Shown here in pieces: positions 33,536 to 46,102 of a stretch of 64,000 bases of DNA (positions are counted from its first letter, which is position 1; each line of letters opens with the position of its first letter). The stretch is from Prostheceraeus crozeri (Eukaryota > Platyhelminthes > Polycladida > Euryleptidae). The notes beneath the pieces were generated by a model. It was not told the origin of the DNA and did no database searches. It worked only from the letters and a program-made list of their open reading frames with translations. The stretch lies in NCBI GenBank assembly GCA_907163375.1, contig CAJQUW010016852.1, forward strand, positions 372,001-436,000, written 5' to 3'. The position numbers were made by a program, and so were the translations under genes.

Positions 33536-35285
33536 CTAACATGAGTGGAAAAGAATAAAACAGTTTCTGTCCTTATTGAGACACAAATATATATTGCATT
33601 TTGTACACTTTACTCGTGAGCAGACTTGTTTCTTTGAGGAGGAACAAAACCCGCATTTGGCCTTTTTCTCGGTGTGCTCAGGCCAGTGGCCGGTTCGATC
33701 AGTGCGAACTGCTGCAATTGGAACGTAACTCTTCCGCTGCGTTGGTTTCAATGATGGTCGTTTTGATGGACGGCCAGAAGTTCTCCTGGTTATCGAATCA
33801 ACGCCAGCTACGGTCAACGCCTCAGCCACTTCACCGCGAAAAGCAAGAAGGTCTTTCGTTTTGGCATCCCGGCCCATCATTTGATCCACATCCCTCCTGT
33901 AGAGTAACCAACTTGTGACAATGATGGTATCACACAAGCTGTAGAACAACTTGATGTACCATTTTCTTGTTTTGGTCTCGATTTTGTAGCGGGCAACGAG
34001 GAAGTCCAACTGGTCAACGCCGCCCATGTGTTGGTTGTATTCACCAACAATTGATGGTTGTTGAATTTCAACATGTTTTTTTCTTTTCGGTCCCATCGCT
34101 GGATAGTTGAGACTGGATCGATTCCTTTGAATGTTGACACTAAATTGACGGGACGGTTATTGTACCATCTCACAATAATAACATCATCGGAAGATTTACA
34201 GTAATCATAACTCCCGCGACCTTTAGTTTTCAATACAAATTCACTATCCAAAACTTTGTGTCCGACGTTCGTTCTCAGTGGTCTTATGGTGCCAACAACA
34301 AATATTCCGTAACATTTCAACTCTCTTGCGAGACTGACACTGGCAAAATAGTTGTCAAAATACACGCGATGGTTTTGGAAACATGGTACATTTGAAATAA
34401 GATCTTTCACAATGCCTGATGTAAAATTTTCGTCAAATTTATTGAGTCCATCATACACACGGAATTCATGGACAACGCCACTCACATCACAACGAAAAAA
34501 ACCTTTATGCCCCATTTATTAGGCTTTTTAGGCATGTATTGACGCATAATACTGCGTCCCCGGAAACTGACCATTTGTTCATCAATACTGTAACGTCCAG
34601 TCTGATGCTGTTTACTGAACACTAACTTCAAATGTGTTAGGAATGGTCGAATTTTGAACAATCTATCGGGGTTCTGAGGATCAAATGTCTCATTGTCAAC
34701 AAAGTGGAGATACCTGCGTATCTGCTCAAAACGATCTCTGGACATCACATCCGCAATTATGGCAATGCGTGTGTGTGTAGCCCAGGCGATTCTAGTACGT
34801 GGAACACAATAAATTCCAAAATAATATAGAATTCCAATAAACTGGCGCATTTCAAGACTCTTGACATCAATTGACCTGCCAGTTTTCTGAACACTGTACA
34901 AATTAGTGTAAAAACAAATAGAGTGAATCAGTTCAGAGGAAAAAAATCTTTCAACATACATGATTGGATTGTCCAAGAAATCACAATCGACTTCAGGAGC
35001 ACTTTCAATAATGGGTTCAGGAATATTGAGGGGAGACACATCCTCTCTGCTCCAGAAGACACTATCACTTTCATGATCGTCGTGGTCTTCCTCACTGGAT
35101 GAATAAGAATAATCATCGTCATGTTGAACCGTGTCGATAGGCCTCGGTGAGGACGGGGGAGACTCTTTATCGCCGCTGTCGCTCATGTCACTTATCTCTG
35201 ATTCATTCCCATGGATAATAGCACTGCCAAATAAATTTCGAACAGCTTCTGCAGCGGCCTTCCGCGTACTCCGACGTTGAGGAAA
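33536..35285 (-). CDS. piggyBac transposase, main exon
   Basis: Cut-and-paste transposase of the DDE_Tnp_1_7/PGBD family, which excises and inserts at TTAA. Reading from 35285 down: an acidic, serine-rich N-terminus (DSGDKESPPSS), then the core with the first aspartate in YSIDEQMVSFRGR, the second in VYFDNYFAS, and the last pair in QHMGGVDQLD. The C-terminus ends in a cysteine-rich domain (KCGFCSSSKKQVC...CTKCNIYLC). The exon start follows a TTTTTTCAG acceptor at 35286. The frame shifts once in a T run near 34494 (between WGIKVFF and RCDVSG) and once in an A run near 34090 (between RKEK and KHVEIQQ). Both are 1-nt changes in homopolymers, so the gene may be intact in the organism. Confidence 0.85.
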
Positions 35286-35690
35286 CTGAAAAAATCAGTC
35301 TTTTACATTACATGTATAGGCCTACACCTATGTTTGATTCATACATGTGCAATTATTATATGTTCTACATGTAATCATGCATAAACCTTTAGTATACCAT
35401 TTTCTTGATTGATTACACACTTTAACTTAAGATATTCACATTCATCATATCATAGTAGTATCATAGGAGATGGAATGATTACCACAAAATTACTAGCCGT
35501 ATCATTGAAAACAAGACGTCGGTGCCGGAAGTTGCCATATGGCAACAACCCTAATTTTACAGAGTGCTATCGAAGAACAAGATACGCATTTTAGACTCTA
35601 AACAATATCTAAGGTATCGATACATATCATACATCCTCAATTATTCTCATAAAACTATATTAGGTATCCAAAAGCAGCTTTGAATCTTAC

Positions 35691-35714
35691 CTTATCATTT
35701 TTGCTGGACGCCAT
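35691..35714 (-). CDS. piggyBac transposase, first coding exon
   Basis: A 24-nt exon encoding MASSKNDK is followed by a GTAAGA donor. A poly-T plus CAG acceptor near 35286 joins it in frame to FPQRRSTRKAAAEAV and then to the methionine at 35186. Seen: both splice signals and a continuous frame. The spacing gives an intron of 405 bp. The lysine- and arginine-rich sequence across the junction could serve as a nuclear signal. Confidence 0.65.
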
Positions 35715-36595
35715 GAGCAGTCTCCGTGCAATCGCAAAACAAAGCCAAATGACTGTTTGATGAAACACCGAACGTTAGCGTGATGTTGATTCCCTAAATT
35801 TCTTCAAACGACAACTCTTATTGTGCTTGGTGGTCGATAAATCTCTCATTTTGATTGGCTAAGATGCATCAGTTGCCATATGGCAACCACAGGAACGAAT
35901 GGGTTAAGTGTGGCAAACTCGGAAGTACATCGATCTGCATAAACAAATGGAATTTTGCGATGTTTGTAAGCCCTCCGTAACTTGTAAGACGACTGGAACC
36001 ATAGAGTAGGAATATATAGGTAGAGTGTCGACTCAAAAAAGTATCTGTATACAGTGAAAATTTTTATATCAAAAGATTCAGTTTTTGCGGAGATTGCGTT
36101 CCTGCGATCAAAAAGATTATTTGAGTAGTTTTAAAGAAGTCAAAATCTTGCCAATTTATATAGCCTACTACCGACATGATTCATCTCTATCAGTAGCATG
36201 AAACAAGTTGGATATCAAAGGGAAGGAATACTTGCTAACAAGCATCTTAACTAAGCGGAAATTAAGCTGATTATCATGGCAATTTCATGAGCCATATTAT
36301 AATGGAAGCCTTCATGAAAAAGTCACGATATTATTCTTTCTTGGCTGAAATTTCAAGTTTTTAATTCAATTATTCACTGGCATGATTTTATGATTCACTA
36401 AATTCATGTTTCATTTCTTGAATCTGAATCGTGAAGTGGACCCATTACATCTTTCAAAGTTAATTGAAATCATTGTCCTTGATTCTGTTATTTTTCTCTA
36501 CCAGTGGCAGGTTGCTTGTGATATGATCTCGCTTAAGAAGATTCTCTTGAGGTTCATCATGAAAGCAATAGCATGTCATCGAGTTGCTATTTTAA

Positions 36596-38097
36596 CAAAC
36601 AACCCAAGGCTGTCATGACACGGAATTTGTAAAATAATATCTTTCATTCTGCATTGCTGTCATGATCAGTCAATTCCGTTGTAATTTCTTCAAAAACATT
36701 TGGTGACAAGACCCATCTGTGTCCCCCTCGAGTTCATCTAATAAAATCGAAAGTGTCTACACGTTAGGGATTTAATAAATGCGGAGCTACCACTCTACTT
36801 AACATGCTTACTCTATGGATTCTGCCGATTTCAAATCCAGCAAGTGAATATTTTTAATTACTCAGATACATAGGTATGACCTACGAAATCGATCACACTA
36901 ACACATGAAAACTGTTTCAAACTAAAGCAAAAGCTGATGGGACAATCACCAGCACTATGGAAAGTGAATGAGACGTCTCCCTATCCCTCCCCTTTGCGCG
37001 GCCCCTTTCTGATTTACAAGTGTTATAAATATCATCAATTGATTTTGAAATGATTGTGTGCTCGATCTACTTACTAGCGGCGTCAGTTACAAGCAGGAAA
37101 GTTTCAAAGTGCCGCAGGTTTGCTTGCAGATGCGAGATAACTTCAATCAAACGATTTGCATTCTCATGTTGCAACTTCGTGAATTCAACGCTATTGTTTT
37201 TGATAAATTTTAAGCTTGCAGTTCGACATTTCAATAAGCAGCAGATCTGTGATTGTAAATTTTTCTACATGTGCATTTGATTCAGTTATATTCTATATGA
37301 AATAGAGCATACTAATTTAACAAGAATCTTATTTGTCATGACCCTATGAGATGCGTAGCACACTATCTGCAATTGCTTTTGCAGAGTATTGAGAATCACA
37401 GCTCCTGTATCCTGCCGTTGAGACCTAATACACTTCTTCTTTTTTGCATATAAATAGTTTTTTCTATATTTTTAAAAACATTGAAATATTCTTTGAATGT
37501 ACTACAAAAATGGCTAAATATTCATCTTCTCTGGAAAATCTGTGGCTAGTTTCGGTCTGATACTTTTTTCTGGGGAAGGGGTAATGCAACGAATTAATAG
37601 GTCCACTTTAGCCAAAATCACATTTTTCGTAGATAGCACAGCAGATATTAACAGAACTAACGAAGCTTTCTATGTCACTTAGAGAAGGCTTCTGCCTTCG
37701 CTCGCATTCATTTTCTACCGAAAAGTGAATTAACTAATATAGTCCGTGAGTTGTTGACTTCTCCTTCCATAACTTTGATCAGGACCTTCTCATTATCATT
37801 TTGTAGATTTTCGCCCAACATCAGTAAAACGACCATTTTTAAGTAATAGTTCCAGTCATAGAGTGAGTATATTAAGTAGAGTGGTAACTCCGCATTTATA
37901 AAATCCCCAATGTGCATACACTTTCAATTTTATTAAATGAACTCGAGGGGATACAGATGGGTCTTGTCACCAAATGTGAGATATGCATATTTTGCAGTTT
38001 TGAAGAAATTACAACGGAATTGACTGATCATGACAGCAATGCAGAATGACAGATATTATTTTACAGATTCCGTGTCATGACAGCCTTGGGTTGTTTG
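36596..38097. mobile_element. TTAA-flanked element with long inverted repeats
   Basis: TTAA at 36592-36595 and 38098-38101 flank inverted ends CAAACAACCCAAGG and CCTTGGGTTGTTTG. The inverted match runs about 230 bp inward (to about 36820 and 37860). It lies inside the left inverted repeat of the P-type element, whose sequence resumes with CAGGGA at 38104. No transposase is visible, so it is non-autonomous; a piggyBac or Kolobok-type partner is possible from the TTAA site. Confidence 0.7.
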
Positions 38098-38199
38098 TTA
38101 AAACAGGGACGTCTGTAAAATCCTACTATCTGCCGGGACGCAGCACTATCGATTTATGCGCAGAAGCTGTAGGCTGACTGTTTCCCACTTGGCGATCAT

Positions 38200-39289
38200 T
38201 GTGCTTGACTTGGGGAGAGCAGTTATGACACGCGCGTGGTCTCCACCAATGACAAACGTTAAAAGCGTAGAGTAACTACGTCATTATATCGTCGTCATCG
38301 TGCAAAAATGCCTTAACTCAAAAAAGCATGATTCGAGAAAATCACGAAAAACCGTTTTTCTCTGAAAAAATCTACATAATCAAGACAAATCAAATACCAT
38401 TGCATAGAGGACAACATCACAACTTCGAATATATAACTTTTATTCCCAATAAAAGCATCTGTTCTGACAAAAAAGTTGCAAAACTGAGATACGCCATTTT
38501 CATTCTGAAAAATCGTCGTCAATGGTATGTTGCGCCATTTTCTTACTGACATTTTATTGAGTTTTCTGTTACTTTGCAGGCATTTTTGCCATAGCTTGGT
38601 GAAAATACACGCATATATTTTTTTACATGGACCGCATTATCACTATTAGGCCTAAGAAATAAGCTGCCTTAATTAAAAAATAAGTAAGTCATTAATCTGA
38701 AAGGTAAATGAAAGTTTATTGAAAGCTTGAAAACCATAGAATAATGATTCCTTAGGAGGCAATTATCAGAAGTCAACTAATCCAGAATGTATGGTTCGTA
38801 GTTTGTCATTATCCTGAATTCTACAGGTATGATATGGTAAGAGTTGCAGTACCTTTAATCTTACAGCTCAATTGTTTCTTATTGATTACGCTACTTTCTT
38901 CTGCTCGTAGATAATACCTTTGGCCATAATTTACTGTAGTTTCAACCTACCTATACGATACACGAAGTCTATAAATTATCGCAATGAATAAAAGCGATTG
39001 TTTTAGCGGAATTGTGTACATGCACATGTATGATTCATCAGAAAATGTTGATGTTTCATATTCAATCAACTTACACAAAACAATTAGTAAAAATACACTA
39101 AAAAGAAACAGAACAGGAGTGCAGTATTCGATCATGAAAATATTGAAATGTCATTACTTTGAGAATAAACGTTCTGATATTCTGATATTCTATACTTACA
39201 TGTATCAGAGTATTCAGCAAAATGGAACACCGCATGATATTTGTTATACACTGTAGGGAAAGTTGTCATAGAAAGAATGATAATCGGGA
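38200..39289. other. P-type element interior without recognised gene
   Basis: I see no supported gene. It contains two copies of the (TA)CGCCATTTTC motif (38490 and about 38532) that is repeated ahead of the transposase. Short open frames are AT-rich and unrecognised. Confidence 0.4.
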
Positions 39290-40548
39290 TTAATAACTTT
39301 TTTGATTTCTTGCAAGTCTTTTAATTTTTTTCGGGAGATGGGGATCAAACCGGAGGATCAAACCGGGATCTTGTAATTGAGAGGTTCTCTTTCGGTTTCT
39401 TTGTGGCAGAAGAGTGAAACCTGTTGAAGTATCATGGGAAGGCTTATAGAATATATCACCGGAGGGATCGCATCTAATCTCTTTCACTTCTGATACGCAT
39501 GGGTCACCTTTCGCATAGCCTGGTCGGACGGATGCTCGTGTCTGTATTTCTTCATTATTTTTGAAGAAACTGTAGGATAGATAATTGCACTTGAAAGGAG
39601 ATGGATTCTTCCTTGCAGATGTAACCAAATTACAGTAGTCTGCGGGCACATGTAGGTAAACATTCTTTTGGAGTTTCTCTATTTTTTGAGTGAGCAGAAT
39701 CGACCACCATCTGTTTATGTCCTTTCTCTAGGTATTTAAAACAAATGATTTTATTCACTTTTGCTCATTGTGAAGCGGAAGAAATGAGAGTGCAATTTCG
39801 ATTTTGTGACCCGCACCCATCACTCCAAATGAATTTTGTTTTCAAGTCTTTCTCCATGTGAGCTGATTATCATGATAATCAATTCAGCAATTAGTGAAGT
39901 TGTTTGCTGATAGACCGCCGTTTATTTCAGTCCAAACATAGCAATGGACATCTTGGCTAGAGTTGTTGTAGATAGTATAATTGTGTAAGTTCAATTTTGT
40001 TCTAAAATACAAACAATTTGCATTCAACTTCGGAATTGTTTGGACCGCTTGAACATCAGCAGTTATAGCAATCAAGCTTCCATCGCGGGCTTTTGCATTT
40101 TCCTTGTATCTATTCGTTTCATATCAGCTAGCACTGTCTTTCAATTTCAAGTGGAGTGAAACGGGGTCATTCTGCCGTTCATTTTGTTGTTGTAACCAGA
40201 CAACATACTTCTGGTGTACATCTGGTGCACTCGTGAATTCGTATGGCCAAGGTATTGCTTGTCACTTGACTTTCTGCAATAGTGAGATGAAACTTTGTCC
40301 AAAGAATCAACAAATCGTTTTGCAATATCAATGCGCTCCTTCTTGACAAGATTCTGACCAATGAGCCTATTTTCCCTCGGAATATTGATACTACTTTTAG
40401 ATAATCCATGTGTGGATTTTGCTAGCCAATTTAGAATAGCTCGATGCGATATTCGGAAAGTATTTTGGAACATTGTAGCACAAACAAGAATCTTATCATC
40501 AGCTTGAGATTTACAATTTTGTCCAAAATTTTGGCCATTGCGGATCAA
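39290..40548 (-). pseudogene. Broken DDE-like orphan-family gene
   Basis: Fragments in several minus-strand frames follow in order: DSLDKVSSHYCRKSSDKQYL (about 40300), VQAVQTIPKLNANCLYFRTK (about 40040), CYVWTEINGG, then WSDGCGSQNRN (about 39800), QMVVDSAHS, and VPADYCNLVTSARKNPSPFK (39649 down) to GFTLLPQRNRKR. From memory this order fits a large family of uncharacterised animal proteins with 'SHYCR', 'SDNCGGQNKN' and 'LPxR' motifs, in which the acidic residues suggest an RNase H-like fold. I cannot name it. At least three frame changes and stops interrupt it. It is antiparallel to the P transposase and may be an older insertion or a cargo gene. Confidence 0.55.
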
Positions 40549-41688
40549 ATTATGTTTTTGAAATTAAAATCAATTAATTGTTGGCCTATTAGCCCTTCTT
40601 CCGCAAATAAATAAAACAACTAGGTAGTTCTCCCAAATTTTCGCCGTAGGCTTTATCAAGGGTATTATTTACTGCTACAGTATTATTATCCAATAGCAGT
40701 AAATAATACTATCCTCTGTTGTCACAATTGGTTCCGTGGCAACGTTTACCAAATTTGACCACCTCTTTTTAACACGAATTATATTTTTGTCTTTTGAGTC
40801 CTTGTTTTACTTATTTCCAAGTCTGACCTTCTAACCTTCTTCTCTTATTCACGCTTGCACTTCCAGTTTTTGGGTATTCTTTTGCGTCTGGAACTTATGG
40901 AATTCTCGTTGATGGATTCAGAATTCGGCTGCTCAATTAAATAGTCACTCACATCAGGTTCTTTATTTAGAATTTCCGAATCATCGTGATCGTTAACGCT
41001 TTGCTTTAGGATTTTTTTATCAGTTACGAATAATGTCTTGCTTTAGTGTGTGATTAAGGAGGTGCTGGTTTAGATTGTAAGATATCTTTTCATACTCTTA
41101 GCTTGAGAAAATCTCTTCATGATCCGTGGTGCTAATATACAGTAGTTGGTCCTTGAGCTTGAACGATACAATACAAAACTATGTGTATGTTTATCGTGAA
41201 GGAACTTTGATTACCTCACTGAGGATGAATATTCCTGTGGCTATTTCATGCATTCACTGATATCTGAACTCGTCAATATGAATTCGCCCCTTCGCTTATG
41301 CTTTAAATCTCGTTCAAGTATACATACCCGTAGGAAATAGCAGAATATAATAGAATATGGATTGATTCATACCTATGGGCCAAAATGTACAATTGATCTA
41401 TGTGATATCCATAAGTACAGAGTTAGAAATGCATGACTTACGCCATTTTCATTTTTCAGAACTGTGAATATCAAGTTACGCCAATTTCATTATAATTGAA
41501 AGAAACCAGATACGCCATTTTCATTGTGGGTTAATTTTCTTAAGAAAAATACGCCAATTTCATTTTCTGATTTTCTCCCAAAAAATCATCTCTTACACTT
41601 ATGAAAATGTGCTCATCAGATCCGCCATGTAAATAATGACCAGCAACTGTTAAAATCCCAAAATCGAAAATTTTCAGTTACGCCATTT
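40549..41688. other. P-type element interior, upstream of transposase
   Basis: There is no gene here. A perfect 15-bp hairpin lies at 40662-40676/40695-40709 (GTATTATTTACTGCT and its complement, 18-nt loop). A cluster of TACGCCATTTTCAT or TACGCCAATTTCAT motifs starts at 41439, 41477, 41511, 41550 and 41679, spaced 34-39 bp for the first four. They sit directly before the THAP transposase and are candidate THAP-domain binding sites. Confidence 0.5.
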
Positions 41689-41754
41689 TTGCATGACGAC
41701 GACGATATTGTATTCGAATGTGTATTCGTGAATCGTGACTCCATTAGCATCGAA

Positions 41755-44317
41755 ATGCCTCGAAAGTGTAGTGTCGCTAAGTGTAGAGGAAATTACGACA
41801 GCTCTAGTGAAAAAATTACTGTCTACGGCTTCCCTTTGAGAGACAGAGAAGAACTTGGTCGCTGGTTATCTGCATTGCCGAACATTATCGACGGACAGAA
41901 TGTAACTCGAAATATGGGTGTCTGTTCACTTCACTGGCCTTCAAATGCTTCCTTCAAATCTTGTTTCGGAAAGTCGGTACCAGTGGATCCGCCATCTATT
42001 TTTCCAAATTGTCCAAGCTCATTCAATCGCCAGACGTGTCCCACTAATTCTCGATCCACATATCGCTCTTCGATGGAATATCGATCGTTGATTCCGGATG
42101 AACTAAAAACATTTGAACAGCAAGATAAACTTCCTAGTGATTTTGGTTTATTCTGCAGTGAAGTGTCACATCGAGATTTGACTGGAATTACCATCATTCG
42201 CGACTGTTCGTTATATTTGATGACATTTGACAAAGAATATCGTCAGCTGGAAACTTCTATTCGAATAAATCCTGATTTTAGTGTCACAGCATGGCGGTAT
42301 AATACGAAAGTCAGTCTTCGTCATCTGTTGGGGTTTCAATGGAAATTGCAAAGATGGTCTCAACTTGAAAATATCATCGCGCGAGTTGCATGTTCTTCAT
42401 TCTCTGCCGAATGCGAATTGAACGAGACTCACCGCTGACTTCAACTGCTAAATTCGACTGATCATGACTTCTTGATAGAGCAAGTATCCCTAAAATCAAC
42501 AGATCCGAATGGTCGCCGTTACAGTGCAAATACTTTGTTTCCCTGAACCTTTTCCTTCACAGCCGTTCTTGCTACAGGGAATTGAGAAAATATCTGTGTC
42601 TGCCTCATCCAGACACACTGAGTACTATATGCTCCAAAGAGGAGGTCCAACGATTATCATCCATAATTTTTGATAAGTTTACGGGGTTGAACCGTAAATG
42701 CCTTATACTATTTGACGAAATTTACGTCAAACCTTCGTTTCGCTATCGCGGAGGACATGTTATTGGATACTCAACCGATCGACCTTCACTTCCTGCCAAG
42801 ACAATTCTAACTTTTATGGTTAAACCCCTTTTCGGTGGTAAACAATTTGTCATTCGCTTCATCCCAATTTTTGCAATTTCTGCAGATCTTATTGAGCAAC
42901 ATATCGTTCCTCTTATTCGACTCATCGAAAGTGCTGGTGGAAGAATTGAGGGAATTATGTCTGATAATCATTCCTTTAACAGGAAATTGCATGACAATAT
43001 ACGGTTAAGGTGTGGCTTTACGAACATTTCGAACAGTTACAAGATTCCGCATCCTGTGGACAGTAACCGATACCTATACCTTCTCTTTGATTCGGTGCAT
43101 CTACTAAAATGCATCAGAAACAATTGGGTTTCAGAAAAGATGCAGAGGATTGAATTTTGTCCTCCAAATAGACAAGGAAAGGTGACAGCATCATGGAGAG
43201 ACCTAATCGACATTTATAACTCGGAAAAGGACAACGATGTGAAAAGAACCACGCTTACGTATCAAGCTCTCCATCCATCTTCATCTGATAAACAGAAAGT
43301 GTCGTGTCGTTAGTGCTCAAAATCTTCAATGAGAAAACTGTCGCAGCCCTAACACAAAGCGGTAAATCGGACACGGAGTGTTTTGTTGATGCGATTCTCA
43401 GAATGTGGAAAATAGTGAATAACAAAAGCACATCTGCTCATATTCACTTGAATGATAATGACAGGAGGCCAATCTGCAGTTCCGATGACATTAATCTTTC
43501 TTATTTATCATCTCTCTGTGATTCATTCCAACAGCAAGCTCCTTGTCGTGGAAAACGTGTCCGAACATTCACAACGGAGACGATCTTGAGTACTACTCAA
43601 ACACTCAATGGTCTTACTGACATGGCTCGTTCGTTTCTCAAAGATGGAGCAGTGAAATTTATCCTTCTCGGTCGTTTTCAATCTGACAGTATCGAAGGTG
43701 AGTTTGGAATATACCGAGGAATGTTCGGCGGGCTGTACGACATATCCGTTGAACAAGTGTTAATGGCAGCTAAAGTACGTCGTTTGCAGTTACTTAACCA
43801 ATTGGAAATCTCTCATAGTGCTCTTGGTGAATTTCCTCTTCATCAAGCCGATTGTTGTGCTTCAAGTTTGACTGAAGATGAAGTGGACCAAATAGACGAA
43901 TACATAACAAAAGTGAATGAAATTAGTGAAGAAGAGCAAAACACATTGTTTTATATTTGTGGATACATTGCATACAAAGAAAATTTTCCTCAGAATGTTA
44001 GCTGTGATTTCTCTGCATCTGAGTTTACTGAGTTAGTGTCCCGTCGTAAATTGCGTATCCCCCCGAAAGATTTGTTTTATTTCAGTTTGTTAACTTACTC
44101 CGTTTTTCAGTCTTCTCGTCAATCTTGCAAAAAACGATTTTCACGTAAAATGTATCTCGTTTATGATCTTTTCTACAGTTTCAATAATCATTCCAATGTT
44201 ATCAACAGACTTGCAAACACATTTTTTGCTGGTAATGTCAAAAAACTGAATGATCAAACAGCTGAATCTTCTGCTGAAAGTAGTCAACGTAAACGTATTA
44301 AATTGTCTAAAAAATAA
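41755..44317 (+). pseudogene. THAP/P-element transposase, interrupted
   Basis: Begins MPRKCSVAKCRGNYDSS, a C2CH THAP zinc finger (residues 1 to about 85, with CSLHWP and a final PSIFP). The RNase H core follows: ILFDEIYVKPSF (first aspartate), IMSDNHSFNRKL (second), FDSVHLLKCIRNNW (the GTP-binding-insert region in P proteins and THAP9), and GRFQSDSIEGEFGIYRGMFGG (glutamate). It ends in a basic tail. Breaks: an in-frame TGA after CELNETHR (42436), a frame change near 42540 before CYRELRKYLCLPHPDTL, and a 5-nt tandem duplication (TGTCG) near 43305 between KQKVS and LVLKIF. With three breaks it is probably inactive unless some are errors. Confidence 0.8.
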
Positions 44318-44419
44318 ATCTCTTGTCAGCTACGTGCGTTTTGCGAATTGTGAACTCGAAAGAATCATAAGAAACTTATATACATAGGGTTATTGGTTTA
44401 ACTACGCGTGCAAATGTTT

Positions 44420-45087
44420 GCAAAATGCTCTCAGAAAGTCAGCCTACAGCTCTCGGCCTACACTTTTGGAGAACGCCATCCCGGTATTGTTATTCATTCA
44501 TAGATATCCCTGGTTAAAATAGCAACTCGATGACATGCTATTGCTTTCATGATGAACCTCAAGAGAATCTTCTTAAGCGAGATCATATCACAAGCAACCT
44601 GCCACTGGTAGAGAAAATAACAGAATCAAGGACAATGATTTCAATTAACTTTGAAAGATGTAATGGGTCCACTTCACGATTCAGATTCAAGAAATGAAAC
44701 ATGAATTTAGTGAATCATAAAATCATGCCAGTGAATAATTGAATTAAAAACTTGAAATTTCAGCCAAGAAAGCACGAATAATATCGCGACTTTTTCATGA
44801 AGGCTTCCATTATAATATGGCTCATGAAATTGCCATGATAATCAGCTTAATTTCCGCTTAGTTAAGATGCTTGTTAGCAAGTATTCCTTCCCTTTGATAT
44901 CCAACTTGTTTCATGCTACTGATAGAGATGAATCATGTCGGTAGTAGGCTATATAAATTGGCAAGATTTTGACTTCTTTAAAACTACTCAAATAATCTTT
45001 TTGATCGCAGGAACGTGATCTTCGCAAAAACTGAATCTTTTGATATAAAAATTTTCACTGTATACAGATACTTTTTTGAGTCGACAG
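44420..45087. repeat. Right inverted repeat of the P-type element, inner part
   Basis: Reverse complement of 36028-36595 and 38102-38190. The alignment passes from CAGGGATATC to ATTTTAACC where the left copy has the TTAA insertion, which dates that insertion after the P-type element. Confidence 0.7.
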
Positions 45088-45333
45088 CAGGGCTGTGGAG
45101 CCGGAGCGGAGCCTTAAGGAGCCGATAGTTTTGGTCGGAGCCGGAGCCGATTTATCACAAAGGCTCCGGCTCCGATAGTTTGAGCTTTGATATAAATCTA
45201 GAATTTTGAAAGGTGTTAATTGCCATCATGAAAAAATTAAATCATTTGAAATCTAAAGATTTGTCTTTTAAGTATTCCAATGATCTGTCCTCCACGATAT
45301 CTTTCTTTGGAGTTGCCGCCTTCTTTCGTATTA

Positions 45334-46100
45334 CAGTAGAACCCACTTATAACGTACTTCAATGGACCTAAAATATTGGTACGTTATATCCAAGGTATGT
45401 TGTATCCGAGGTGTGCAAGAACAAGCTGTATAAGAAGTATTGAAGCCTACTTCTGCACCAAATTAAGTTGTCAATTGCAATAGTAAGGTCCTATCCATCA
45501 TGACCAGCTAATTCTCACTATGCATCACCATAAATACACGTACATGCAATGTACATTTATTTGTATGCCCCGGCCCTACATGTATGATCATGCCTACTCG
45601 AGAAAACAGCATAGTGTCTTAACAATCCTCTATTGTGTAAGAAAAAATATGCAATATTCTGAACATGAATCTAAAAATCTGAATGACTAAAAAAACAATG
45701 TAAACAGCGCAGTGACGCGTTAAGAAGACACCATCACAGACAATGTCTTAATTCCACTTCACTTCTATCGATTGCTCATTGAACGGATTCGAAACTCAAA
45801 AGTTGTCCTCCTCCGAGCCAATGACAAGATCTGTTGCTGCCATCATCAAACGCAGCAAGTTATTGTAGAATCGTGTCAGCCTCGTTTCGATGATTCAGAA
45901 TACTTTTTCATCCCTAAGTACGTTGTAAAAAATCAATTTGCTCTGTGGACCCTTGAAAAGAGTTCACTATATCCGAGTAGTACGTTATAATCGAGGCATT
46001 TTATATAGACATAATAGGAATTTTTGTCCGTGCCTGCAAGAGGAGTACGTTATATCCGAGAGTTCGTTATAACCGAGTCCGTTATAAGTGGGTTCTACTG
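45334..46100. mobile_element. Pogo/Tc1-like MITE
   Basis: Inverted ends CAGTAGAACCCACTTATAAC at 45334 and the complement ending 46100, flanked by TA at 45332-45333 and 46101-46102. Repeats of ACGTTATATCC lie near both ends. 767 bp, no coding capacity seen. The CAGT start and TA duplication fit pogo-like Tc1/mariner elements. Nested inside the hAT element. Confidence 0.75.
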
Positions 46101-46102
46101 TA

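Larger units (their letters stand above)
33162..35903 (-). mobile_element. piggyBac element, 2.74 kb
   Basis: TTAA occurs at 33158-33161 and 35904-35907. The ends are inverted: CCCGTTCGTGCCTG on the left and, reversed, CCCATTCGTTCCTG on the right. Four 16-bp palindromes of the form GTTGCCATATGGCAAC sit near the ends (33294, 33348 with one variant base, 35531, 35872) and are probably transposase-binding sites. One spliced transposase gene fills the interior. It interrupts a short stretch that resumes at 35908. Confidence 0.9.
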
